Source of the DNA: Thiopontia sp964344435
Lineage (GTDB): Bacteria > Pseudomonadota > Gammaproteobacteria > GCF-002020875
Length of the DNA stretch: 42,120 nt
Direction of reading: 5' to 3'
Assembly: GCA_964344435.1 (NCBI GenBank)
Contig: CAYFNH010000007.1
Location: forward strand, 1 to 42,120
In this document: piece by piece, positions 1 to 7,398 of the stretch
Numbering within the stretch: the stretch's first letter is position 1
Layout: the number at the start of each line of letters is the position of its first letter
Translations under genes and position numbers: made by a program
Notes under the pieces: generated by a model
What the model was told of the DNA's origin: nothing
Databases searched by the model: none
The model's input: the letters and a program-made list of their open reading frames with translations, nothing else

Positions 1-222
1 GCTGGAAATCAGCGGTGGTCAGGAGCTTAAATGATGGTTTGGTGAATAATGCGGGGTCATTAGGTTATCTGGGGATGGTTTTCGATGCAGCCAGTGATTA
101 TGGCACATCGATCGGATAAAATTGATGGCATCCTGCAGATTTTTATTGATCCCGCGTCAATAACAGATAAAAATAGTGGGTCTTGTTTCAATGTGATTAA
201 CCGGTAAAACAGAGGAGTCAGC

Positions 223-1239
223 ATGACCAACCGTATCGAACTACAACCCAGTGGACACCAGTTTGAGAGCAAGGAGGGGGAGAGTATTCTGGAGTCTGCA
301 CTGGAACATGGGATCGCCTTTCCCTACGGTTGTCAGAATGGCTTCTGTGGTGCCTGCAAGGCCAAGGTGAGTGGTGATTATGACTATCAGGATGAGTACA
401 AGCCGCAACCACTCACCCCCGAGGAGCTGGATGCCGGTATGGTGATCTGCTGCAAGGCCGAGGCGAAAGGGGATCTCACCATCGAGGTGGAGGTGGTCAA
501 GGGGGCAGAAGCGATCGAGGTACACACCCTGCCGGTCAAGGTGAGCAAGCTCGAGAAGCTGGCACCGGATGTGGTTCGGCTCTACCTCAAGACCCCGGAG
601 GAGGAGAGTATGCAGTTCCTTGCCGGTCAATATATCGAGATTCTGATGGAGGATGGCAAGCGCCGCGCCTTCTCCATCGCCAACGCTCCCCACAATAACG
701 ATGCCATCGAGCTCCATATCCGTCTGGTCGAAGGCGGCGCCTTTACCCCGCACGTCTTCAACGAGATGGAGGAGAAGGAGCTGTTGCGTATCGAGGGGCC
801 ACTGGGTGGCTTTTATCTGCGTGAGGACTCCCGCAACGATATCGTGATGATTGCCGGGGGTACCGGTTTTGCTCCCATCAAGGGGATCATCGAGCATGCA
901 ATCGAGCTGGGGTTGAAGCAGACCATCCATCTCTATTGGGGGGTACGGGGACAACAGGATATCTACCTCAAGGAGCTGGCCGAACAGTGGGCCGCCGAGC
1001 ATGACAACATCAAGTTTACGCCGGTACTTTCGCAGCCGGATGCAGACTGGAGTGGGCGCAGTGGCTATGTCCATGAGGCGGTATTCGAGGATTTCTACGA
1101 CCTCTCCGGGAGAGATGTCTATGTGGCCGGCCCTCCGGTGATGGTCAACGCCTGTCGAGATGCCTGCAGCAAGCGCAAGCTGCCGGAGAAGCGCTTCTAC
1201 TCTGACTCCTTCGAGGTAGCCGGGGAGGCGGGCAAATAA
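223..1239 (+). CDS. NAD(P)H-flavin reductase with 2Fe-2S ferredoxin domain (CDP-6-deoxy-delta-3,4-glucoseen reductase family)
   Basis: The 338-residue protein has an N-terminal plant-type ferredoxin domain (about 1-90) with cysteines C37, C42, C45 and C76/C77. An FAD-binding domain follows (RAFS motif near residue 144), then an NAD(P)-binding domain with GGTGFAPIKG and a C-terminal VYVAGPPVMV segment. It should pass electrons from NAD(P)H through FAD to the 2Fe-2S centre in the cytoplasm. The family is routinely labelled CDP-6-deoxy-delta-3,4-glucoseen reductase, but in gammaproteobacteria without the 3,6-dideoxysugar pathway the acceptor is usually unknown, and no sugar genes are present here. 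The start is supported by GGAG seven bases upstream. The 222 bases before it hold no complete gene; a short open frame ending near base 30 may be the tail of an upstream gene. Confidence 0.87.
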   Translation: MTNRIELQPSGHQFESKEGESILESALEHGIAFPYGCQNGFCGACKAKVSGDYDYQDEYKPQPLTPEELDAGMVICCKAEAKGDLTIEVEVVKGAEAIEVHTLPVKVSKLEKLAPDVVRLYLKTPEEESMQFLAGQYIEILMEDGKRRAFSIANAPHNNDAIELHIRLVEGGAFTPHVFNEMEEKELLRIEGPLGGFYLREDSRNDIVMIAGGTGFAPIKGIIEHAIELGLKQTIHLYWGVRGQQDIYLKELAEQWAAEHDNIKFTPVLSQPDADWSGRSGYVHEAVFEDFYDLSGRDVYVAGPPVMVNACRDACSKRKLPEKRFYSDSFEVAGEAGK

Positions 1240-1240
1240 A

Positions 1241-1591
1241 GTGACTGTGTGCCCCCTGTTTGGGGGTATTGCCGATGGGAGAGGGGTACCAAGCCCATTG
1301 GGGCAGGTTAAAAACCAGCTTTTTCTAGGAGATGAGCAGTTTATTGCAGAAAATAGCAGCAAGATTGATCAGGGAGAAAGCCTGAGGGAGCTCTCGATGG
1401 CGCACAAGCGCTCCATGGCAAAGTCATTGGCAGAGTATCAGGCGGAGGCGCCCGACCGCAACCAGGCAATGGCTAGAGCGTATCTCTCTGGTGGTTATAC
1501 CATGAAGGAGATTGGAGAGCACTTTGGCGTGCACTATATGACGGTGAGCCGGGCGGTGAGAAAGTTTGAGAGCGAATCCAGATCGCAGTGA
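1241..1591 (+). pseudogene. C-terminal remnant of a REP-associated (Y1-type) transposase
   Basis: The frame could start at a GTG at 1241, but recognisable homology begins only near base 1300 (GQVKNQLFLGDEQFI). It continues through a linker to a C-terminal helix-turn-helix (YTMKEIGEHFGVHYMTVSRAV). This matches the C-terminus of REP-associated tyrosine transposases (TnpA-REP, also called RAYT), whose DNA-cleaving HUH/Tyr domain lies in the missing N-terminal part. No such domain is found upstream, because gene 1 ends two bases before. I read it as a decayed fragment. It could still be expressed as a small HTH DNA-binding protein. An AT-rich inverted repeat begins directly at its stop codon. Confidence 0.65.
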
Positions 1592-1624
1592 AATATTACA
1601 ATCCTGTAACATATTGTAATATTT
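1591..1624. repeat. Perfect 12-bp AT-rich inverted repeat after the transposase remnant
   Basis: AAATATTACAAT (1591-1602) and ATTGTAATATTT (1613-1624) are perfect reverse complements around a 10-base loop. A second, GC-rich dyad CCGGGA-TG-TCCCGG lies at 1672-1685, upstream of the ComEA-like gene. They could be a weak terminator or operators, or element ends tied to the adjacent transposase remnant. Nothing decides between these. Confidence 0.5.
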
Positions 1625-1718
1625 GGTAATATTTCTGGTGTCAAGGTGGATTTGCCTTTATGGTCAGTGAACCGGGATGTCCCGGATATACAATTCTGAT
1701 CGATAGAGGAGTCATGGA

Positions 1719-1997
1719 ATGAAACAGTTGATTCGTATTGCCACTTTCCTGCTGATGCTGGTTGCTGCGGGGGTACAAGCACAGCCCATCAATATCAATA
1801 GCGCAGATGCCAAACAGTTGACCCAGTTGAAGGGGGTGGGTGCCAAGATAGCGGAGCGTATTATTCAGTACCGCGAAGAGCATGGCCCGTTCTCCTCGGC
1901 AGAGGGGATCCAGAAGGTGCGTGGGGTTGGCCCCAAGGTTTATCAGATGAACCAGGAGCGGATTGTGGTCGCGGAGCAGAGCGCGCGAAGCCAATAG
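1719..1997 (+). CDS. ComEA-family helix-hairpin-helix DNA-binding protein, exported
   Basis: This 92-residue protein has a signal peptide (residues 1 to about 22, ending VQAQP). The rest is the short ComEA-type region: ININSADAKQLTQLKGVGAKIA, then a second hairpin with IQKVRGVGPKVY. The (HhH)2 unit binds double-stranded DNA without sequence preference. Short periplasmic ComEA forms like this support DNA uptake during transformation in naturally competent gammaproteobacteria, or have an unassigned DNA-binding role. The long membrane-anchored form of Gram-positives is absent. AGGAG lies just upstream of the start. The gene stands alone, with a shared bidirectional terminator separating it from convergent bamD. 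Confidence 0.86.
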   Translation: MKQLIRIATFLLMLVAAGVQAQPININSADAKQLTQLKGVGAKIAERIIQYREEHGPFSSAEGIQKVRGVGPKVYQMNQERIVVAEQSARSQ

Positions 1998-2008
1998 CGC
2001 GTTACGTT

Positions 2009-2053
2009 GGAACCTATGAATAAGTCATTTACTCAGACTTGTTCATAGGTTCC
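2009..2053. terminator. Bidirectional hairpin between the ComEA-like gene and bamD
   Basis: A 17-bp inverted repeat with one mismatch pairs 2009-2025 (GGAACCTATGAATAAGT) with 2037-2053 (ACTTGTTCATAGGTTCC) around an 11-base loop. It lies in the convergent gap and contains the last codons of bamD. There is no clean U-tract on either strand, so it may stop transcription weakly or protect 3' ends. Confidence 0.55.
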
Positions 2054-2805
2054 TTCACTTCCCCATAGTTCAACTCATAGACCCGCTGTGCATCGGCGGC
2101 CATCTCCTCCATCCCCATCTTGTTGTAGATTTCGATGTTGAGCAGAAGTGCCTCTTGCACCGCCGGGGTTTTGGGGAAGTTCTCCACTACGTAGTTGGCA
2201 CGTTTGGCCGCCGCAACGTAGGCCTCTCGCCCGAGGTAGAAGCGGGCAACATGAAGCTCGTGCTCGGCCAGCTTGTTGCGGGTGTAGAGCATACGCTTGC
2301 GTGCATCGGCGGCATATTTGCTCTCGGGAAAGCGCTCTACCAGCTGAGAGAAGTACTGGAATGCCTCGCGCATCGCCTTGGGGTCGCGCATGCCGGGGTC
2401 GGTCGGTACATACTTGGAGAGCAGGGTTTCACCCGCATTATAATTGACCAGCCCGCGCATGTAGTAGACATAATCGACGTTGGGATGTCGTGGATGCTGC
2501 TTGATGAAGCGGTCGGCAGCGGCGATGGCAGATTCGGCTTCACTCCATTTGTAGTAGGTATAGATGATCTCGATCTGGGCCTGCATGGCATGCTTGTCGT
2601 AGGGAAAGCGCGCCTGTAGCTTCTCGAAATAGTCGATCGCCTTCTCGTAATCTCCACTCGTCATCGCCTCATGGGCCTCGAAGTAGAAGCGGTTGGCAGA
2701 CCAATCCTTGGTAACATCGATCTGATCCGGTAACAGGGAGCAGCCGGATAAAGTGGTGATGAGGATGGAAAGCGACAGAAGGATAGAGGAGAATGAGGGT
2801 TTCAT
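2029..2805 (-). CDS. bamD: Outer membrane protein assembly factor BamD (lipoprotein)
   Basis: The 258-residue protein starts with a lipoprotein signal (MKPSFSSILLSLSILITTLSGC), lipidated at the cysteine of LSGC. Tetratricopeptide repeats follow, with typical BamD wording such as AMTSGDYEKAIDYFEKL, FIKQHPRHPNVDYVYYMRGL and ERFPESKYAADARKRM. BamD is the essential lipoprotein of the BAM complex and binds BamA and unfolded outer membrane proteins on the periplasmic face. The frame stays open 21 codons further upstream, but only the ATG at 2805 gives a proper signal peptide. It diverges from rluD, as is common in gammaproteobacteria, across about 295 bases carrying a palindromic element. Confidence 0.95.
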   Translation of the reverse strand: MKPSFSSILLSLSILITTLSGCSLLPDQIDVTKDWSANRFYFEAHEAMTSGDYEKAIDYFEKLQARFPYDKHAMQAQIEIIYTYYKWSEAESAIAAADRFIKQHPRHPNVDYVYYMRGLVNYNAGETLLSKYVPTDPGMRDPKAMREAFQYFSQLVERFPESKYAADARKRMLYTRNKLAEHELHVARFYLGREAYVAAAKRANYVVENFPKTPAVQEALLLNIEIYNKMGMEEMAADAQRVYELNYGEVKEPMNKSE

Positions 2806-2837
2806 CAGCCTAGATTCCTCAGTTGGACGGGCGAAAG

Positions 2838-2934
2838 TGTGCGTACAGGCGTGCGCAGGACAAGGCACAACGACGCGTAATAGCTAGTTATTGCAAGGAG
2901 TTGTAACGCAGTAATGCGTGCGCCTGTGCGTGCA
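2838..2934. repeat. Palindromic intergenic element (imperfect, G:U-tolerant stem) between bamD and rluD
   Basis: The outer arms 2838-2857 and 2915-2934 are 20 bases each. They match as reverse complements at 15 positions, and all five differences are transitions that become G:U wobble pairs in a plus-strand RNA. Inner pairs continue (ACAAC 2867-2871 with GTTGT 2900-2904), converging on a CTAG-centred dyad near 2884-2887. It looks like a small dispersed palindromic repeat or a structured RNA element. The remaining intergenic bases to 3100 hold only a small CTTCAC/GTGAAG hairpin near 2952. Confidence 0.6.
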
Positions 2935-3100
2935 ATTTGGTTCGTAGCGACCTTCACCCATTGAGTGAAGCTGGTTTCTTGAGAAATTGTTTGCATAAGA
3001 AGATGTCGGGCCTGTTTCAAGTGGTCAACTGAGGATTCTAGGGTCAGTAAGGTCTGCTGGCAGTCGTCAGTAAAGAAGCGCAAAGGGTAGCGAAAAGGGT

Positions 3101-4069
3101 ATGGAACCGCAACAGATTGAAAAGGAAGCTGTACAGATACCAGAGTCATTGGATGGAAAGCGCTTTGATGTTGCCCTGGCGACCCTGTTTCCGGAGTACT
3201 CGCGCAGTCGCCTGCAGGCTTGGATCAAGTCAGGGGATGCGCTGGTTGCGGGAGAGCAGCGACGCCCGAAAGATCCGGTAACTGCGGGTGAAAGGGTAGA
3301 GTTGAGCGCAGAGCCGGAAGAGGCGGTGGTGTGGCAGCCGGAGGCGATTGCACTCAATATTCTGTATGAAGATGAGGCACTGCTCTTTATCGATAAACCG
3401 GCAGGAATGGTAGTACACCCGGCCGCAGGGAACTGGGGAGGGACACTGGTCAACGCGCTGTTGCACCATCATGCTGCGCAGGCGGAGCTGCCCCGTGCCG
3501 GTATTGTCCATCGCCTCGACAAGGATACCAGCGGCGTGCTGGTAGTGGCCAAGACGCTTGAGAGTCATACACACCTGGTGCGGCAGCTGCAGCAGCGCTT
3601 GATGGCACGCGAGTACCAGGCGATCAGCAAGGGGGTGATGACCGCCGGAGGAACGGTGGATGCCCCCATTGGTCGCCACCGGGTGGACCGCAAGAAGATG
3701 GCCGTCAACGAGCGGGGCAAGGCGGCAGTAACCCACTATCGTGTGGTGGAGAAATTCCGTGCCCACACCCACATCCGCTGCCAGTTGGAGACCGGGCGCA
3801 CCCATCAGATTCGGGTTCACATGGAGCATATCCGCTTTGCCCTGTTGGGTGATCCGCTCTACGGGCATCGGTTGCAGATCCCCAAGGGGAGCTCTGAGGG
3901 GTTTATCGAGGCGCTACGCAACTTCAAGCGCCAGGCACTGCATGCCGCCCGACTGGGGCTGGAGCACCCGAGTAGCGGGGAGTGGATCGAATTCGAATCG
4001 CCGCTGCCGCAGGATATGGTGGATATGCTGGAACAGCTGCGACAGGATCGGGAGGAGCATGCCGGGTGA
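3101..4069 (+). CDS. rluD: 23S rRNA pseudouridine(1911/1915/1917) synthase RluD
   Basis: The 322-residue protein has an N-terminal S4-type RNA-binding domain (about 15-75, RFDVALATLFPEYSRSRLQAWI). The RluA-family catalytic domain follows, with signature HRLDKDTSG and catalytic aspartate D140. Downstream blocks (TGRTHQIRVHM, FALLGDPLYG) are standard for the family. RluD isomerises uridines in helix 69 of 23S rRNA and affects ribosome assembly and termination. Length and domain order match the family. Divergent bamD and the pgeF gene overlapping its stop (GTGA) reproduce the arrangement found in Escherichia and many relatives, which supports RluD rather than RluA or RluC. Confidence 0.95.
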   Translation: MEPQQIEKEAVQIPESLDGKRFDVALATLFPEYSRSRLQAWIKSGDALVAGEQRRPKDPVTAGERVELSAEPEEAVVWQPEAIALNILYEDEALLFIDKPAGMVVHPAAGNWGGTLVNALLHHHAAQAELPRAGIVHRLDKDTSGVLVVAKTLESHTHLVRQLQQRLMAREYQAISKGVMTAGGTVDAPIGRHRVDRKKMAVNERGKAAVTHYRVVEKFRAHTHIRCQLETGRTHQIRVHMEHIRFALLGDPLYGHRLQIPKGSSEGFIEALRNFKRQALHAARLGLEHPSSGEWIEFESPLPQDMVDMLEQLRQDREEHAG

Positions 4070-4794
4070 ATGGCTTCGAGGCAGCGTGGCCGGCACCGCC
4101 AGCGGTACATACTTGGATCACCACCCGTGTGGAGAACCGGAGTCAGGCACCCTACGCTGGAGGCAATCTGGCAACCCATGTTGGGGATGATATCGAGTCG
4201 GTGGCATTGAACCGACAACAGCTCCAGCAGCAGTTGGGATTGCAGCAGTCCCCCCAGTGGCTCAATCAGGTGCATGGCACCACTGTGGTAGAGACACCGT
4301 TTACGCTGGCAGAGACCCCGATGGCCGATGGCTGCTGGACAGAGCGGAAACAGACCCCCTGTGCGGTATTGACTGCAGACTGTCTGCCGATTCTGTTGGC
4401 CAACCAGGAGGGAACCCGGGTTGCCGCACTTCATGCCGGCTGGCGTGGGCTGGCAGCAGGTATCGTTGCGCAGGGGGTGCAGCGCTTTGAAGATCCGCGT
4501 GATCAGATTCTGGCCTGGATTGGCCCGGCGATTGCCCAGGCGTCGTATGAGGTGGGAGAAGAGGTGCGGGAGATCTTCTGCCAGCAGGATGCCCGAGCCG
4601 AGGCCTGTTTTCTCCCTTCAGCCGGTGGGCGTTGGCTTGCCTCGATGGTCGGTTTGGCCAGACTGCGCCTGCAGCAACTTGGGGTGGAGGCGGTCTATGG
4701 CGGGGAGTGGGATACCTTCAGCGAGGAGCGTTTTTTCTCCTACCGGCGTGACGGCATTACCGGCAGATTTGCTACACTTATCTGGATTGAATAG
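4066..4794 (+). CDS. pgeF: Peptidoglycan editing factor PgeF / YfiH-type laccase-domain protein
   Basis: The start is the GTG at 4066, overlapping the rluD stop as GTGA. The in-frame extension upstream is only the shadow of rluD. The 242-residue product shows the family metal-site motifs: NQVHG, TADCLPILL and HAGWRGLAAG supply the His, Cys and His ligands, and SYRRDG-ITGR lies near the C-terminus. The family (DUF152, YfiH) has been shown to have purine nucleoside phosphorylase/deaminase and polyphenol oxidase activities, and in E. coli it prevents misincorporation into peptidoglycan. Translational coupling to rluD is typical. Confidence 0.92.
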   Translation: MNGFEAAWPAPPAVHTWITTRVENRSQAPYAGGNLATHVGDDIESVALNRQQLQQQLGLQQSPQWLNQVHGTTVVETPFTLAETPMADGCWTERKQTPCAVLTADCLPILLANQEGTRVAALHAGWRGLAAGIVAQGVQRFEDPRDQILAWIGPAIAQASYEVGEEVREIFCQQDARAEACFLPSAGGRWLASMVGLARLRLQQLGVEAVYGGEWDTFSEERFFSYRRDGITGRFATLIWIE

Positions 4795-4810
4795 AGAGAC
4801 GGGAGATGGC

Positions 4811-5329
4811 ATGAGCAGTTGGTACATGATGTCACTGGTCGGCAGAGACCAGCCGGGGATAGTGGCGCAGGTGACTGCCGCACTCTATGAGGCGGGGGCG
4901 ACCCTGGGCGAGACCACCATGGTACGGCTGGGGTGCAACTTCACCATCATGATGATGGTAGAGGTGGAGGGAGATGAGAACTCCCTGAGCACACTGCTGC
5001 AGCCGGTGACGGAAAAACTGGGCCTGCACCTGCATGTCAATGCGATTGATCCCGGGCTGCACCAGCATCAGGTCCCCGATCTGCAGGTGGTGGTGCATGG
5101 TGCCGATCGCCCCGGTATTGTGGCACAGGTGACAGCGGCCCTGCTGGAAGCGGGCTTTGATATTACCGATCTCGACTCACAGGTGGCGGGTAGTGCCGAG
5201 GCACCGATCTATGTCCTGTTGATTGAGGGGGTGGCACAGGAGGGGGAAGAGAGTGTTCACAAGGCACTGCAGCCGCTCTCCGATGGCATTGTATTCCGGG
5301 TGGAAGAGATCGATACCCTGATCGGCTGA
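4811..5329 (+). CDS. Tandem ACT-domain protein, glycine cleavage system repressor (GcvR)-like
   Basis: The 172-residue protein consists of two ACT domains (about 5-75 and 92-165), each opening with the same block (GRDQPGIVAQVTAALYEAG and ADRPGIVAQVTAALLEAG). GcvR-type ACT proteins bind amino acids such as glycine and modulate the GcvA activator by protein contact rather than DNA binding. No gcv genes lie nearby, so the target is inferred only from family. The start ATG at 4811 is preceded by GGGAGATGGC. The gene sits 16 bases after pgeF and 4 bases before def, so it is probably cotranscribed with both. Confidence 0.83.
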   Translation: MSSWYMMSLVGRDQPGIVAQVTAALYEAGATLGETTMVRLGCNFTIMMMVEVEGDENSLSTLLQPVTEKLGLHLHVNAIDPGLHQHQVPDLQVVVHGADRPGIVAQVTAALLEAGFDITDLDSQVAGSAEAPIYVLLIEGVAQEGEESVHKALQPLSDGIVFRVEEIDTLIG

Positions 5330-5333
5330 GACC

Positions 5334-5840
5334 ATGAAGATTCTCACCTACCCCGATCAACAGCTGAAACGTGAATGTGAAACCATAACCCGGTTCGATG
5401 AGCCACTGCGCAGCTTTGTGACCGAGCTGGATGCCTTCATGCGTACCCAGCCGGGCGGGATCGGTATCGCCGCACCGCAGGTGGGTCGCAATATACGCCT
5501 CTGTATTGTGGACCTTACCGGGATGACTCGTGGCAAGCGTAAGAAACCGGTTCCCAATCAGGGACGGATGGTGCTGATCAACCCGGAAATTACCGAGTGG
5601 GAGGGGTTTGAACTGGGGCGTGAAGGGTGTATGTCAGTCCCGGATTACACCGGCAACGTGATTCGTGCTACCCGTATTGCCTTCAGCGCACAGGATGAGT
5701 GGGGTGTATTGCGAACGTTTGAGAGCGAAGGCTTTGAGGCGCGGGCGATCCAACATGAGGTTGACCATCTGGATGGGTTGCTCTTTATCGACCGTCTGGT
5801 GAGCCGTAAAACGGATCTGTTTCAACGTAAAAACAGATAG
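5334..5840 (+). CDS. def: Peptide deformylase
   Basis: The 168-residue protein removes the N-formyl group from nascent proteins. All three metal-site motifs are present: GIGIAAPQVG (42-51), EGCMSVP (97-103, metal ligand C99) and QHEVDHLDG (140-148, metal ligands H141 and H145, catalytic E142). GIGIAAPQ and CMSVP differ slightly from the common GLAAPQ and CLSVP. The gene is not in the usual def-fmt-rsmB setting. It follows a GcvR-like gene, so it may be a second deformylase. The C-terminus is short and basic (FQRKNR). Confidence 0.92.
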   Translation: MKILTYPDQQLKRECETITRFDEPLRSFVTELDAFMRTQPGGIGIAAPQVGRNIRLCIVDLTGMTRGKRKKPVPNQGRMVLINPEITEWEGFELGREGCMSVPDYTGNVIRATRIAFSAQDEWGVLRTFESEGFEARAIQHEVDHLDGLLFIDRLVSRKTDLFQRKNR

Positions 5841-5860
5841 GGCATAAAATATGTCCAGGG

Positions 5861-5965
5861 AGTAATGGCAGACCCTGTCTGCGACACGCTCAGGCACATC
5901 CCTGTGTCGCTCGACTGTGGGCGTCCCTGCCCACAGACGGCCGCAGATCAGGGTCCGCCATTACT
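5861..5965. repeat. MITE-like palindromic element between def and the RimK fusion
   Basis: The ends are near-perfect terminal inverted repeats: 5861-5883 (starting AGTAATGGCAGACCCTG) against 5942-5965 (ending CAGGGTCCGCCATTACT), differing by one substitution and one indel. Inside lie two further hairpins, GACAC/GTGTC (about 5883-5909) and CTGTGGGC/GCCCACAG (5915-5936). No frame is open through it. It has the shape of a non-autonomous miniature element or transcribed multi-stem repeat. It fills the 154-base gap, and the next gene's ribosome site lies just outside it. Confidence 0.72.
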
Positions 5966-5994
5966 TTTGAAATCATTGATAAAGGAGTCAGGGC

Positions 5995-7398
5995 ATGGTC
6001 TCAATGGAAGAGAAGATGGTGGTGGGTAGTGAGGAGTGGTGTGCCTTTCCGGGGCTGGGGATTCCGGCGATCAAGGCACGGGTCGACTCCGGTGCCGCCA
6101 CTTCATCGATTCACGCCTTCAATATCCAGCAGTTCAAGCGCGATGGTGAGCTCTGGGTCAGCTTCGAGGTGCATCCCCTGCAGAATAACCAGAAGACCGA
6201 GGTGCGCTGCGAGTGTCCGGTGGTGGATCGGCGCCGGGTCAAGAGCTCCAGTGGGGTCTCGCAGACCCGCTTTGTGGTTGCGGCCGAGCTGAAGATTGGG
6301 GAGGAGACGTGGGGGGTTGAGCTGACCCTCGCCAACCGCGACTCGATGGGCTATCGCATGTTGCTGGGACGCGAGGCGATGAATGGTCGCGTGCTGGTGG
6401 ACCCCTCGGTCCGTTTTCTGATGGGCGAGGTGAGCAAGGATCAGATCGACAGCTGGTATGGCAGACGACGTACCCCCCGAGGGGATGGTTTGAAGATTGG
6501 TCTGCTGGCCAGCAATCCGGATCTCTACAGCAATCGCAGAATCATGGAGGCGGGGGAGGAGCGCGGCCATGAGGTGGACTTTCTCAACATCAAGCAGTGC
6601 TACATGAAGCTGGATGCGGAGAACCCGGAGGTGCACTATCGTGGGGGCAAGGTGCTCAACGATCTCGATGCGGTTATCACCCGCATTCGCCCCAGTGCCA
6701 CCTTCTATGGTTGTGCACTCGCACGGCAGTTTGAGAGCATGGGGGTCTATACCACCAACTCCTCCATCGCCATTACCCAGTCGCGAGACAAGCTGTTTTC
6801 GTTGCAGCTGATGGTACAGAGCGGGATCAGTATCCCCACCACCGGGTTTGCCAACTCACCAATCGATACCAGCGATATGATCGAGATGGTGGATGGAGCT
6901 CCGCTGATAGTGAAGCTGCTGGAAGGGACCCAGGGGCGTGGTGTGGTGCTGGCAGAGACCAGAAAGGCGGGCGAGAGTGTGATCAACGCCTTCAAGGCAC
7001 TGCGCGCCAACCTGCTGGTGCAGAAGTTTGTCAAGGAGGCGGATGGCAAGGATCTGCGCTGCTTTGTCATCGATGGCAAGGTGGTGGCCTCGATTCAGCG
7101 TGAGGCGGCTCCCGGTGAGTTCCGCGCCAATATCCACCTGGGAGGCTCTGCATCGATTGTGCGGATCACGCCGAAAGAGCGGGCACTGGCGGTCAAGGCG
7201 GCCAAGGTGTTGGGGCTCAAGGTGGCGGGGGTCGATATCATCCGTTCAAAGAGCGGCCCCCAGCTGCTGGAGGTCAACTCCTCGCCGGGGCTGGAGGGGA
7301 TTGAGGGGGCAACCGGCAAGGATGTGGCCGGGATGATGATCGCCTCAATCGAACGGCAGTTGAAATGGGAGCCGAAAACGACCCCCTCCGGAGATTAA
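5995..7398 (+). CDS. rimK: RimB-RimK fusion: retropepsin-like protease domain joined to ATP-grasp glutamate ligase
   Basis: Residues about 8-150 form a RimB/DUF785 (ATP-dependent zinc protease family, retropepsin-like) domain with the active-site-like RVDSGAATSS (D31) and a GYRMLLGREAM segment. From about 162 the sequence is RimK: NPDLYSNRRIMEAGE, TRIRPSATFYG, the ATP-grasp loop LLEGTQGRGVVLAE and metal-binding LLEVNSSPGLEGIEG. RimK adds glutamate residues to the C-terminus of ribosomal protein S6; in Pseudomonas, RimB is a separate protein that modulates it. Here both are one 467-residue polypeptide. GGAG lies seven bases before the ATG. Its stop codon overlaps that of the convergent cyclase. 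Confidence 0.9.
   Translation: MVSMEEKMVVGSEEWCAFPGLGIPAIKARVDSGAATSSIHAFNIQQFKRDGELWVSFEVHPLQNNQKTEVRCECPVVDRRRVKSSSGVSQTRFVVAAELKIGEETWGVELTLANRDSMGYRMLLGREAMNGRVLVDPSVRFLMGEVSKDQIDSWYGRRRTPRGDGLKIGLLASNPDLYSNRRIMEAGEERGHEVDFLNIKQCYMKLDAENPEVHYRGGKVLNDLDAVITRIRPSATFYGCALARQFESMGVYTTNSSIAITQSRDKLFSLQLMVQSGISIPTTGFANSPIDTSDMIEMVDGAPLIVKLLEGTQGRGVVLAETRKAGESVINAFKALRANLLVQKFVKEADGKDLRCFVIDGKVVASIQREAAPGEFRANIHLGGSASIVRITPKERALAVKAAKVLGLKVAGVDIIRSKSGPQLLEVNSSPGLEGIEGATGKDVAGMMIASIERQLKWEPKTTPSGD

Noticed and set aside
149..163. FNR-like TTGAT...GTCAA before the first gene
   Set aside because: The spacing is five bases instead of four and one half-site is changed, so it does not fit the consensus.
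241..1362. Long minus-strand open frame across the reductase gene
   Set aside because: It is the antisense shadow of a well-supported gene, with no recognisable domain or ribosome site.
3982..4065. Upstream extension of pgeF to an ATG inside rluD
   Set aside because: The 28 extra residues are Gly/Ala-rich shadow sequence, while GTG 4066 overlaps the rluD stop and begins the conserved domain.
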